Positions 1 through 6,531 are shown, counted from the first letter of the stretch. The stretch: DNA of 6,531 nt from Pseudolabrys sp. (GCA_019246455.1 JAFAQJ010000016.1:1-6531), one strand, 5' to 3'. Notes: generated by a model not told the origin, from the sequence alone. Numbers and translations: made by a program.

Positions 1-966
1 GATCTCGGCACCAATAATTGTCGTCTTCTGATCGCGCGTCCAACCGCGGATGGCTTCCGCGTGGTCGACGCGTTCTCACGCATCATCCGGCTCGGCGAAG
101 GGATCGGCGCGACCGGTCGCATCAGCGAGACCGCGATCCTGCGTGCAGTCGAAGCTCTTTCGATCTGCCGCGACAAGATGAAGAACAAGGGCGTCAGCCG
201 CGCCCGCTTGATCGCGACCGAAGCCTGCCGCGCGGCGCAGAACGGCGCCGAATTTCGCGAACGCATCGCGCGCGAGGTCGGTCTCGACCTCGAGATCATC
301 GATCGCGAAACCGAAGCGACTTTAGCCGCGACCGGCTGCACGCCGCTGCTCGACACGCAAGGCAAGGGCGCGTTGCTATTCGACATCGGCGGCGGCTCGT
401 CCGAATTGGTGCGGCTCGATTATGTCGGTGGTAATGGCACCGGTCCGCCGCCGCCGAAGATTGCGGGCTGGATCTCGCTGCCGCACGGTGTCGTTACGCT
501 CGCCGAGCGGTTCGGCGGCGTCGCGGTGAGCCGCGCCACCTACCACACGATGATCGAAGAAATCGCCGCGCGGCTGGTGCCGTTCGCGCAGCGCCACGGC
601 GGCGATCTCGCGGGCGTCGATCTGCTCGGCACCTCTGGCACCGTCACGACCATCGCCGGCGTTCACCTCGATCTCAAGCGCTACGACCGCAACCGTATCG
701 ACGGCTGCTGGATGACCGCGCAGGAGATCACCGCGGTGAACGAACGTCTGCTGGCGATGAGTTATGAGGAGCGCGTGGCGAGCCCCTGCATCGGCGCTGA
801 CCGCGCCGATCTCGTGCTGGCGGGCTGCGCCATTCTCGATGCGATCCGGCGCACCTTCCCGTGCAACCGGCTGCGGGTCGCCGACCGCGGCCTGCGCGAA
901 GGCATGCTGGTCGGTATGATGCGCGAGGACGGTGTCTGGGGCGGCCAGCGCGCCGGCGCCATCTGA
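1..966 (+). CDS. ppx: Ppx/GppA family exopolyphosphatase/guanosine pentaphosphatase, 5'-truncated by window edge
   Basis: The reading frame is open from base 1 and encodes 321 residues to the TGA at 964-966. It begins inside the first nucleotide-binding motif ([10 protein letters not shown]), so the true start lies left of the window; the GTG at 61 is internal. Visible ASKHA-fold hallmarks are phosphate-1 motif D-x-G (codons 1-9), a Glu at codon 105 in the E-T-E-A segment that aligns with the catalytic Glu121 of E. coli Ppx, phosphate-2 motif DIGGGSSEL (codons 128-136), the GTSGT segment (codons 210-214), and the C-terminal [10 protein letters not shown] signature. The family hydrolyses terminal phosphate from polyphosphate or pppGpp in the cytoplasm. 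The protein ends soon after the second ASKHA domain, so it is the short form lacking the C-terminal HD-like domains of E. coli Ppx and GppA. Family assignment is firm; substrate (polyP versus pppGpp) cannot be decided here. It overlaps the next gene, rlmE. Confidence 0.93.
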   Translation, partial: DLGTNNCRLLIARPTADGFRVVDAFSRIIRLGEGIGATGRISETAILRAVEALSICRDKMKNKGVSRARLIATEACRAAQNGAEFRERIAREVGLDLEIIDRETEATLAATGCTPLLDTQGKGALLFDIGGGSSELVRLDYVGGNGTGPPPPKIAGWISLPHGVVTLAERFGGVAVSRATYHTMIEEIAARLVPFAQRHGGDLAGVDLLGTSGTVTTIAGVHLDLKRYDRNRIDGCWMTAQEITAVNERLLAMSYEERVASPCIGADRADLVLAGCAILDAIRRTFPCNRLRVADRGLREGMLVGMMREDGVWGGQRAGAI

Positions 967-1634
967 TGCCACGCGACAAGTCACCGCGACAAAAGGTGCG
1001 GGTAAAGACCGGCAAAGGCCGCAGCGTGTCATCGAAGCTGTGGCTCGAGCGCCAGCTCAACGATCCCTACGTCGCGCGCGCCAAGCGCGAAGGCTACCGT
1101 TCGCGCGCCGCTTACAAGCTTGCAGAGATCGACGACAAATATCACCTCCTCAAGAAAAGCGCGCGCGTGGTCGATCTCGGCGCCGCGCCCGGCGGCTGGA
1201 GCCAGGTCGCGGCCAAGCGCGTCGGCGCGGAAGGAAAGGTCGTCGGCATCGATCTTCTCGAGATGGATCCGGTGCCGAGCGTCGAATTTGCGGTGCTCGA
1301 CTTCCTCGATCCATCGGCGCCGGACAAATTGAAAGCGATGCTCGGCGGCGAAGCCGATATCGTTCTGTCCGACATGGCCGCCAATGCCACCGGCCATCGC
1401 AAGACCGATCACTTGAAGATCATTGCCCTGGTCGAGGCAGCAGCCGAATTCGCGCGTGAGGTTTTGAAGCCGGGCGGCGCATTTCTCGCCAAGGTCATTC
1501 AGGGTGGCACCGAAGGCACGCTATTGGCGCAGCTCAAGCGTGACTATGCCACCGTGCGTCATGTGAAGCCGGCGGCAAGCCGCAGCGATTCCGCTGAGCT
1601 CTATCTGTTGGCGACGGGTTTTCGCGGCGCGTGA
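966..1634 (+). CDS. rlmE: 23S rRNA (uridine-2'-O-)-methyltransferase RlmE (FtsJ/RrmJ)
   Basis: This encodes a 222-residue protein of the FtsJ family, close to the 209 residues of the E. coli enzyme. The family uses S-adenosylmethionine to 2'-O-methylate the A-loop uridine (U2552 in E. coli numbering) during 50S maturation. SAM-binding motif I is D70[10 protein letters not shown]. The K-D-K-E catalytic set is visible as K51 (SRAAYKL), D136 (VLSDMA), K176 (FLAKVIQG) and E211 ([10 protein letters not shown]). The first 20 residues are rich in Lys and Arg, as expected for an rRNA binder. I chose ATG 966 because it overlaps the ppx stop (TGATG) and gives the family's usual N-terminus. The frame is open upstream to a possible ATG at 861, but that start would overlap ppx by over 100 bp and add an untypical Arg-rich stretch. 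No clear Shine-Dalgarno precedes ATG 966, so translation probably depends on coupling to ppx. Confidence 0.96.
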   Translation: MPRDKSPRQKVRVKTGKGRSVSSKLWLERQLNDPYVARAKREGYRSRAAYKLAEIDDKYHLLKKSARVVDLGAAPGGWSQVAAKRVGAEGKVVGIDLLEMDPVPSVEFAVLDFLDPSAPDKLKAMLGGEADIVLSDMAANATGHRKTDHLKIIALVEAAAEFAREVLKPGGAFLAKVIQGGTEGTLLAQLKRDYATVRHVKPAASRSDSAELYLLATGFRGA

Positions 1635-1637
1635 CGT

Positions 1638-3506
1638 CTAACGGAAAAAATTAGTCGGCTTGTAGCGCGGCTCGTCGCGCTGCGCGGTCGGCACATAACG
1701 CGGCGGCGCTTGCACTGCTACCCCGCGAGGCTGACGCCGGTCGAAGCGACGCGGGTCCCGATGCTGTGACGCGTTTTTCGCGGCTTGATGTTCGGCCTTT
1801 TTTGGCGAGAGAGGCGCAGCTTTGCTCTCGTCCTTGGCTGTATCCGTTTTGATCTGGCCGGTCGGAATGTCGTCAGCAGACTGATCGGGCGCTTTGGCCG
1901 CTTCGGGCTCTGGCGCATCGCCCGGCGCGGCCTTGGCCGATTTCCCCTTGCCATTGAATTCGGGACCGAGTTTAGCCAGCGCTTTCTTCACCTCGGCATT
2001 TTTCGGATCGAGCGCCAGCGCTGCCCTGTAATCGTCGGCGGCCTTGGCGCGATTCTTGAGCCGCTCATAGAGCTGCGCGCGCTGCAGCAAAACTGGGCCG
2101 TCCTTCGGATTGAGCGCAAGCGCCTGAGTGAAATCGGCGACGGCGCCCGCATTGTCGTTCTTGCTTTGCCGCAACGAAGCGCGTTGCACATAGGCGCTTG
2201 CGTCCTTGGGCTCGCGTTTGATGACCTGGCCGAGCTCGTCGATCGCCTTGGCACTATCGCCTTTGGCGCGATAGATCGCGGCGCGCGCCCGGTAGATTGC
2301 AGTAGTGCCTGCGCCGAGCGACACCGCTTTGTTGAGATCGGCAAGGGCGCGGTCGTTGTCAGAACGCGAAGCATAGATCTGCCCGCGCTCGCCAAGCGCA
2401 AGCGCATTGTTCGGATCGGTTTTAAGCACGTCGTCGAGATCGGGCATCGCGCGTGCGTAATCCTTGCGCCGCGCCGCCGCCACGCCGCGCACCGCCTTGA
2501 TGGTCGGGTCAGCCTCGTCGAATTTGGCGATATGACCGGCATCCGACAACGCGCCGTCGAGATCGCCGTCGTCAAGCCGCCAGGCCGCGCGCATCTTCAA
2601 TGCGTCGGCTTCCCAGGTAAATTTGAGAACCCGGTCAATATCCCTGAGCGCGCGCTTGCGGTCGCCTTTGTCGAAATAGGCTTGCGCGCGGCCTTTGTAC
2701 GGCGCCGCCTGGTTCTGATCGAGCATCACCGCGCGCTCATAGGTCGCGATCGAGCGATCAAAATCGCCTTTCTTGCGCCAGACATTGGCTTCAGCCATCA
2801 AGGCGGCTTGGTTCGACGGATCGAGTCGCGCCGCCTCCGCGTAGTCGGCGATCGCACGGTCGAACTCGCCGGCCTTTTCGCGGGCCTGCGCGCGCAGCAT
2901 CAAATTCGCCGGCGTCGGGTCGAGCTTCACGGCTTCGTTGAGATCGGAAATCGCCCGCGTCGTGTCGCCGTTGCGCAGATACATCTCGCCACGGCCGCTA
3001 TAGGCCGTAGCACGACGCGAGCCGAGCGAAAGCGCCTTGGCATAGTCCTCCTGCGCGCCTTCAGTGTTGCCGAGGTCGCGCCGCACCGTCGCGCGGTTGA
3101 CATAGGGCGAGGCGCTTGACGGGTCGAGCCGGATCGCCACGTCGTAGTCGGCAAGCGCGCGCCCATAATTCCCGCGTGCGTACCAGGCATTTCCGCGGTT
3201 CTGATAGGCCGGCGCGAAATCCGGCGCGAGCTCAACCGCTTTGTCGAGATCGGTGATGGCGTGCGGGATGTCGCCACGATCGAGATAGGCGAGGCCGCGG
3301 AATGCGTAGGCAACGCCCGCCGGTATGCCTTTGACGCGCGGCGATTGCAGAAGTCCGGTGCAGGCGGCGATGCGCTGCTCGGCCTGGTCCTCGGCCTGAT
3401 TGGCGCAGCCGCTCACGATGTCTTCCGCTTTCGCTGGCGTCGCCGTGAAAAGGACGAGCGCGAAAACGCCGAACAGAAAAACCCAATGTGAGCGGCAGCT
3501 GGACAT
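1638..3506 (-). CDS. Exported tetratricopeptide repeat (TPR) protein, about 13 repeats
   Basis: This encodes 622 residues. Residues 1-27 look like a Sec signal peptide: a short basic stretch, a hydrophobic core (VFLFGVFALVLF) and an AKA cleavage site before Glu28, so the mature protein is probably periplasmic or secreted. A Cys pair (C34, C49, the latter in IAACT) precedes the repeats and could form a disulfide. From about residue 66 to 507 there are about 13 nearly contiguous 34-residue TPRs with the usual small/aromatic pattern and 'A-I-x-D-x-x-x-A-x-x-L-D-P' endings. TPR solenoids bind proteins or peptides; no catalytic domain is seen. From about residue 515 a low-complexity Ala/Lys/Pro/Asp tail follows, changing to Arg/Pro-rich over the last 40 residues and ending NFFR. 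Start ATG at 3506 is chosen because it yields the signal peptide, though its upstream Shine-Dalgarno is weak. The gene converges on rlmE and lies 154 bp downstream of the MFS gene. Partner and role are unknown. Confidence 0.88.
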   Translation of the reverse strand: MSSCRSHWVFLFGVFALVLFTATPAKAEDIVSGCANQAEDQAEQRIAACTGLLQSPRVKGIPAGVAYAFRGLAYLDRGDIPHAITDLDKAVELAPDFAPAYQNRGNAWYARGNYGRALADYDVAIRLDPSSASPYVNRATVRRDLGNTEGAQEDYAKALSLGSRRATAYSGRGEMYLRNGDTTRAISDLNEAVKLDPTPANLMLRAQAREKAGEFDRAIADYAEAARLDPSNQAALMAEANVWRKKGDFDRSIATYERAVMLDQNQAAPYKGRAQAYFDKGDRKRALRDIDRVLKFTWEADALKMRAAWRLDDGDLDGALSDAGHIAKFDEADPTIKAVRGVAAARRKDYARAMPDLDDVLKTDPNNALALGERGQIYASRSDNDRALADLNKAVSLGAGTTAIYRARAAIYRAKGDSAKAIDELGQVIKREPKDASAYVQRASLRQSKNDNAGAVADFTQALALNPKDGPVLLQRAQLYERLKNRAKAADDYRAALALDPKNAEVKKALAKLGPEFNGKGKSAKAAPGDAPEPEAAKAPDQSADDIPTGQIKTDTAKDESKAAPLSPKKAEHQAAKNASQHRDPRRFDRRQPRGVAVQAPPRYVPTAQRDEPRYKPTNFFR

Positions 3507-3660
3507 CCGCGTTAACCGTGACCATTTACCAACGCGTTAGGTTGCGCCCGCAAAACTTAACTTAACCAAGCTTCTTAAGGTTCGGCATAGTTAACGGGTT
3601 CCGCAGCAAATGCGCGACATGGTTAACGTCTAAAATTTGAATCGAATTCTCGAGCGCGCG
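3507..3660 (-). promoter_or_regulatory. AT-rich TTAAC-rich intergenic region upstream of the TPR gene
   Basis: This 154-bp gap separates two minus-strand genes and is clearly richer in A/T than its surroundings. It holds three GTTAAC palindromes (3511-3516, 3590-3595, 3622-3627), two further TTAAC copies (3557-3561, 3562-3566) and one CTTAAG (3574-3579). On the minus strand 3619-3626 reads TTAACCAT, which resembles the half-site reported for the alphaproteobacterial cell-cycle regulator CtrA; no full TTAA-N7-TTAAC site is present. A GAATC at 3639-3643 fits the GANTC target of CcrM methylase. I infer that the TPR gene promoter lies here, since the gap is long and compositionally distinct, but no convincing -35/-10 pair can be picked. 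I see no clear intrinsic terminator for the MFS gene. Confidence 0.35.
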
Positions 3661-5124
3661 CTAAGCGACCTTTTGGTCGCTGGTTTCCGCCGATGCCGCC
3701 TCGCGTGGCGGGCGGTTGGCGAGCTCAGCGCCGGCATCGTGGGCCAGCCGCGAGAACATCACGACCGACAGACCGGAAATGACCGAAACTGCGATGAAGG
3801 CCGGCGCGAAATCGTTGGCCATGATGGTTTCGTGGCCGCGCAGCCACAGCGTGTTTTCGACGGCAAGCGCGCCGACCGCGACGCCCGACGACACCGCCAA
3901 TTGCTGCGCCACGCTGACAAGCGATGTCGCGCGGCCGGCGCGTGCCGGGTCGATGTCTGCATAAGCCAGCGTGTTGATGCAGGTAAATTCGAGCGAGCGG
4001 AAGAAGCCGCCGCATACCAGCAATACCATCATCAACATGACCGGTGTCGCTGGCGTAAACGCCGCGCACGCGGCGAGAAAGGCGGTCGAGATCAGCGCAT
4101 TGAAGATCAATACATTACGGAAGCCGAACCAGCGCAGTACCGTCGTGGTCGCGATCTTCATGCCCATTGCGCCAATCGCCGTCGAAAACGTGATGAGGCC
4201 GGACCGGAACGGGGTCATGCCGAAGCCGATCTGGAGCATCAGCGGCAACAGGAAACCGAGCGCGCCGATGCCGAGCCGGAACATGAAGCCGCCGATCACG
4301 CTCGACTGGAACGTGCGCAGCCGGAACAGTTTGAGATCGAGTGCCGGGACGGCGGTGTGCCGCGCGTGAACGAAGTAGGCGGTGGTAAAGATCGCGCCGA
4401 ACACGACCAGCGCCGCGACCACGCTCCACGGCAGAAAGTTGAGCCCCGCGACCGAGAGGCCGAATGCCAGCCCAGCGATGCCGAGGCCGGACAGCATCAT
4501 GCCGAGCACGTCGAAGCGCTCGTGCTTGTCGGCGCGCACATTGGGGATGAAGCGCATTGCGAGCGCAATGCCGAGAAGCCCAATCGGCACGTTGATGAGA
4601 AAGATCCAGTGCCAGGTCGCGTAGGTCGTGATGAAGCCGCCGACTGGCGGTCCGATCACCGGGCCGATCAAAGCTGGCGTCGTCACCCAGGCCATCGCGC
4701 CGACGAATTCGCGTTTCGGGATCGTGCGCACCAGCACGAGCCGCCCGACGGGCGTCATCATCGCACCACCGACGCCTTGCACGATGCGGGCGATCACGAA
4801 GTCGGTGAGCGAGCCCGATACGGCGCAGCCGATCGAGCCGGCGATGAAGACGGCAATCGCCGTGCAGAATACCGTGCGCGCGCCGAACCGATCGGCGGTC
4901 CAGCCGCTCGCCGGAATGAAGATCGCAAGTGAGAGCAGATACGACGTCACCGCGAGCTTGAGCGCCAGCGGATTGGTGCCGATGTCGGTTGCGATCGCTG
5001 GCAGCGAGGTCGCGATCACCGTCGAGTCCATGTTCTCCATGAACAGGGCGCAGGCGATGATCAGCGGCACGATGCGCCGCGACGGCGCAGTGGGGGCGGC
5101 GCTGGAGCGGGAAGACGGGTTCAT
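3661..5124 (-). CDS. DHA2-family MFS transporter, MdtD/EmrB-like drug:H+ antiporter
   Basis: This encodes 487 residues with 14 recognisable hydrophobic segments, the topology of the DHA2 (14-TM) branch of the major facilitator superfamily in the inner membrane. Visible motifs are D1 around D33 (MENMDSTVIATSLP), motif A in the loop after TM2 (GWTADRFGAR, residues 74-83), motif B around R113 (IARIVQGVGGA), antiporter motif C (GPVIGPPVGG, 154-163) and WHWIFLINVP (171-180). From memory the overall pattern, including a GAMGMK segment in TM10 and an N-T-L segment in TM12, resembles E. coli MdtD more than EmrB. Family members export drugs or metabolites using the proton gradient; the substrate here is unknown. 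ATG 5124 is the first start after an in-frame stop (5155-5157 on the complement) and gives a short basic cytoplasmic N-terminus. No good Shine-Dalgarno precedes it. No EmrA/MFP-type partner gene is adjacent. It is divergent from guaB. Confidence 0.92.
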   Translation of the reverse strand: MNPSSRSSAAPTAPSRRIVPLIIACALFMENMDSTVIATSLPAIATDIGTNPLALKLAVTSYLLSLAIFIPASGWTADRFGARTVFCTAIAVFIAGSIGCAVSGSLTDFVIARIVQGVGGAMMTPVGRLVLVRTIPKREFVGAMAWVTTPALIGPVIGPPVGGFITTYATWHWIFLINVPIGLLGIALAMRFIPNVRADKHERFDVLGMMLSGLGIAGLAFGLSVAGLNFLPWSVVAALVVFGAIFTTAYFVHARHTAVPALDLKLFRLRTFQSSVIGGFMFRLGIGALGFLLPLMLQIGFGMTPFRSGLITFSTAIGAMGMKIATTTVLRWFGFRNVLIFNALISTAFLAACAAFTPATPVMLMMVLLVCGGFFRSLEFTCINTLAYADIDPARAGRATSLVSVAQQLAVSSGVAVGALAVENTLWLRGHETIMANDFAPAFIAVSVISGLSVVMFSRLAHDAGAELANRPPREAASAETSDQKVA

Positions 5125-5159
5125 GGAGAAATAACGGCGGGCATCGGTAGGGGGTCACC

Positions 5160-5285
5160 ATGCGCCCAAAGCGATGGTCGAAGGAAGGCGCCAGAAGGCC
5201 GTTCATAACAGCCATCCGCGATAGTTCTAGGAATCAGGGCCTTGCCATGCTATCGACCCACGCCAACCCAAATAGCGGGCCGTGA
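5160..5285 (+). CDS. Possible 41-codon small ORF upstream of guaB
   Basis: ATG 5160 opens a 41-codon frame ending with TGA at 5283-5285. The predicted peptide starts [10 protein letters not shown] and is basic in its first half. AGGGGG at 5149-5154 lies 5 nt before the ATG, a plausible Shine-Dalgarno sequence that is better than the one before the divergent MFS gene. The ORF ends at the base of the hairpin pair at 5284-5328. It could be a leader peptide for guaB, an independent small gene with its own terminator, or chance. I recognise no family, and the codons show no run of residues that would suggest classical attenuation. A second in-frame ATG occurs at 5247. Confidence 0.2.
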   Translation: MRPKRWSKEGARRPFITAIRDSSRNQGLAMLSTHANPNSGP

Positions 5286-5288
5286 CCG

Positions 5289-5306
5289 GGCGGGGGAAAC
5301 CCCGCC
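5289..5306 (+). other. GC-rich hairpin with GAAA tetraloop
   Basis: Seven uninterrupted G-C or C-G pairs (GGCGGGG at 5289-5295 with CCCCGCC at 5300-5306) close a GAAA loop (5296-5299), a stable GNRA-type tetraloop. It lies directly upstream of the T-run hairpin at 5308-5328. The flanking bases 5284-5288 (GACCG) can also pair with 5332-5336 (CGGTC), which would enclose both hairpins in a three-way junction on the plus-strand transcript. The pairing is read directly from the sequence; a function is inferred. Confidence 0.45.
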
Positions 5307-5307
5307 G

Positions 5308-5328
5308 GGCTTGATTTTAAGCCTTTTT
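5308..5328 (+). terminator. Intrinsic-terminator-like hairpin with T-run, upstream of guaB
   Basis: GGCTT (5308-5312) pairs with AAGCC (5319-5323) around a GATTTT loop and is followed at once by TTTTT (5324-5328); a further G-T pair can be added at the base. It has plus-strand polarity only, because the minus strand has no T-run after the stem. The nearest annotated gene upstream is on the minus strand, so it would stop either an unannotated plus-strand transcript (perhaps the small ORF at 5160-5285) or transcription within a long guaB leader. The stem is short, so termination strength is uncertain. Confidence 0.45.
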
Positions 5329-5340
5329 CGCCGGTCGGGC

Positions 5341-5355
5341 CGCCCTATATGGGCG
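5341..5355 (+). promoter_or_regulatory. Candidate guaB -10 element / small hairpin
   Basis: CGCCC (5341-5345) and GGGCG (5351-5355) form a 5-bp inverted repeat around TATAT. CTATAT at 5345-5350 or TATATG at 5346-5351 could serve as a -10 element about 25 nt before the guaB ATG, with a poor -35 candidate in the T-rich 5322-5329 stretch. If this is the promoter, the guaB leader is very short and the upstream hairpins lie outside its mRNA. If transcription starts further upstream, this is instead a third hairpin close to the ribosome binding site. Confidence 0.25.
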
Positions 5356-5359
5356 ACAC

Positions 5360-5363
5360 GGAG
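5360..5363 (+). promoter_or_regulatory. Shine-Dalgarno sequence of guaB
   Basis: GGAG lies 7 nt before ATG 5371, ideal spacing. It decides the guaB start and is the clearest ribosome binding site in the window. Confidence 0.75.
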
Positions 5364-5370
5364 TTGGCGA

Positions 5371-6531
5371 ATGGCAAAAAGCAACGGCAGCCCCATCGAA
5401 GCGCTCACCTTCGACGACGTGCTGATCAAGCCCGGCCTCTCTGAGGTGATGCCCTCCGACGTCGACATCCGCTCGCGCATTACCCGCTCGATTTCCGTCA
5501 ACATTCCGATCATTGCCTCGGCGATGGACACCGTCACCGAAAGCCAGATGGCGATCGCCATGGCGCAGGCCGGCGGCATCGGTGTTCTGCACCGCAATCT
5601 CGAGCCGGAGCAGCAGGCCGCGCAGGTGCGCCAGGTCAAGAAGTTCGAGAGCGGCATGGTGGTGAACCCGCTCACCATCCAGCCCGAGCAAACGCTCGCC
5701 GACGCACTGCAACTGATGGCCGACAATCGGATCTCCGGCGTGCCGGTGGTCGAGAAGAGCGGCAAGCTGGTCGGCATTCTCACCAACCGCGACGTGCGCT
5801 TCGCCACCAATCCGAACCAGCGCGTCGCTGAACTGATGACCAAGGACAAGCTCATCACGGTGCGCGAAGGCGTCACCCAGGACGAGGCCAAGCGTCTCCT
5901 GCACCAACATCGCATCGAGAAGCTGCTCGTCGTGGATGACGGTTATCGCTGCGTCGGCCTCATTACGGTCAAGGACATCGAAAAGGCGGTCGCCAATCCA
6001 AATGCCTGCAAGGACGAGCAGGGGCGGTTGCGCGTCGCCGCCGCGACGACCGTCGGCGACAAGGGATACGCCCGCACCGAAGCGCTGATCGCGGCCGGCG
6101 TCGATCTGGTCGTGGTCGACACCGCGCACGGCCATTCCAAAATGGTGCTCGACGCCGTCAACCGCATCAAGCGGGCCTCGAACAAGGTGCAGGTAGTCGC
6201 CGGCAATGTCGCGACCTCGGAAGGCGCCAAGGCGCTGATCGATAGCGGCGCCGACGCCATCAAGGTCGGCATCGGTCCCGGCTCGATCTGCACCACCCGC
6301 ATCGTCGCTGGTGTCGGCGTGCCGCAACTCACCGCGGTGATGGATTGCGTCGACGCCGCGAAAAAGACCAACGTCCCGGTGATCGCCGACGGCGGCATCA
6401 AATACTCCGGTGACCTCGCCAAGGCGCTCGCCGCCGGCGCCGATTGCGCGATGGTCGGTTCGCTCCTCGCCGGCACCGACGAGACGCCGGGCGAGGTGTT
6501 CCTCTATCAGGGCCGCTCGTACAAAACCTAT
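5371..6531 (+). CDS. guaB: Inosine-5'-monophosphate dehydrogenase (GuaB), 3'-truncated by window edge
   Basis: The first 387 residues of IMP dehydrogenase are present, with no stop before the window ends; the family is usually about 490-500 residues, so roughly 100 are missing. GuaB oxidises IMP to XMP with NAD+, the committed step of GMP synthesis in the cytoplasm. The N-terminus has the family's [11 protein letters not shown] (12-22). Two CBS domains, the regulatory Bateman module, span about residues 97-212. The (beta/alpha)8 barrel shows [10 protein letters not shown] (247-256), the catalytic loop [11 protein letters not shown] with nucleophile Cys307, and the IMP phosphate-binding [10 protein letters not shown] (339-348). 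The sequence ends at GRSYKTY, just before the expected RGMGS segment and the mobile flap with its Arg-Tyr pair, so those residues cannot be checked. ATG 5371 is supported by GGAG 7 nt upstream. The gene is divergent from the MFS transporter, with a structured intergenic region before it. Confidence 0.97.
   Translation, partial: MAKSNGSPIEALTFDDVLIKPGLSEVMPSDVDIRSRITRSISVNIPIIASAMDTVTESQMAIAMAQAGGIGVLHRNLEPEQQAAQVRQVKKFESGMVVNPLTIQPEQTLADALQLMADNRISGVPVVEKSGKLVGILTNRDVRFATNPNQRVAELMTKDKLITVREGVTQDEAKRLLHQHRIEKLLVVDDGYRCVGLITVKDIEKAVANPNACKDEQGRLRVAAATTVGDKGYARTEALIAAGVDLVVVDTAHGHSKMVLDAVNRIKRASNKVQVVAGNVATSEGAKALIDSGADAIKVGIGPGSICTTRIVAGVGVPQLTAVMDCVDAAKKTNVPVIADGGIKYSGDLAKALAAGADCAMVGSLLAGTDETPGEVFLYQGRSYKTY

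Noticed and set aside
861..965. Upstream ATG that would extend RlmE by 35 residues
   Set aside because: It overlaps ppx by 106 bp and adds an atypical Arg-rich stretch, while ATG 966 gives the normal N-terminus and the TGATG overlap.
1664..1681. Inverted repeat AGCGCG/CGCGCT as a terminator for rlmE
   Set aside because: There is no T-run after it and it lies in the C-terminal codons of the TPR gene, where such short GC palindromes arise easily by chance.
1785..3119. A 444-codon plus-strand open frame opposite the TPR gene
   Set aside because: It is antisense to the repeat-bearing coding frame, has no recognisable domain and is rich in Arg/Ile/Val as expected from the complement of GC-rich TPR codons. 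Long antisense frames are usual in such DNA.
3653..3662. AGCGCGCGCT palindrome at the 3' end of the MFS gene as a terminator
   Set aside because: It is a perfect palindrome with no loop and no following T-run on the minus strand, so a terminator call is not supported.
3637..4932. A 431-codon plus-strand open frame opposite the MFS gene
   Set aside because: The product is a low-complexity Arg/Asp/His/Glu mix with no fold signature. It is a shadow of the hydrophobic codons of the transporter, which shows clear family motifs.
4115..5215. A minus-strand frame starting upstream of the MFS ATG that could be a different or frameshifted start
   Set aside because: It is in another frame, gives an Arg/His-rich product, and the MFS frame is intact from its own ATG with no sign of a frameshift.
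5281..5370. A known purine or PRPP/ppGpp riboswitch before guaB
   Set aside because: I could not match the region to the conserved core of any riboswitch class I know; only generic hairpins are visible, so I report structure without a ligand.
5317..6327. A 336-codon minus-strand open frame opposite guaB
   Set aside because: guaB on the plus strand is unmistakable by its motifs throughout this interval; the opposite frame has no family features.

Overview
The window looks like a chromosomal housekeeping segment from a GC-rich alphaproteobacterium, most likely of the order Hyphomicrobiales (Rhizobiales; Bradyrhizobium/Rhodopseudomonas-like or a neighbouring family). That placement is inferred from GC-rich codon use with strong G/C at third positions, the short Ppx/GppA form directly coupled to rlmE, the style of the secreted TPR protein (an 'IAACT' segment before the repeats), and AT-rich intergenic patches rich in TTAAC and carrying GANTC. 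No taxon can be fixed from the sequence alone.

Layout. (1) 1-966, + strand: 3' part of a Ppx/GppA family phosphatase gene whose start lies left of the window. (2) 966-1634, + strand: rlmE (ftsJ/rrmJ), 23S rRNA 2'-O-methyltransferase, overlapping the ppx stop in a TGATG junction. (3) 1638-3506, - strand: an exported protein of about 13 tandem TPRs with a charged, Arg-rich tail; it converges on rlmE with only 3 bp between the stop codons. (4) 3507-3660: AT-rich intergenic region with repeated TTAAC motifs. (5) 3661-5124, - strand: a 14-TM DHA2-family (MdtD/EmrB-like) MFS transporter. (6) 5125-5370: divergent intergenic region with a possible 41-codon small ORF, tandem strong hairpins ending in a T-run, and a good Shine-Dalgarno sequence for guaB. 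(7) 5371-6531, + strand: guaB (IMP dehydrogenase), cut by the right edge.

Functionally, ppx and rlmE form a transcription unit (phosphate/(p)ppGpp metabolism and ribosome maturation). guaB starts a divergent unit for GMP synthesis. The TPR and MFS genes lie between them on the opposite strand and have no obvious link to them beyond position. I see no phage, IS, CRISPR, toxin-antitoxin or defence components, and no convincing undescribed multi-gene system. The most interesting non-coding signal is the structured, terminator-like element at 5284-5328 upstream of guaB, together with the small ORF that ends inside its base.
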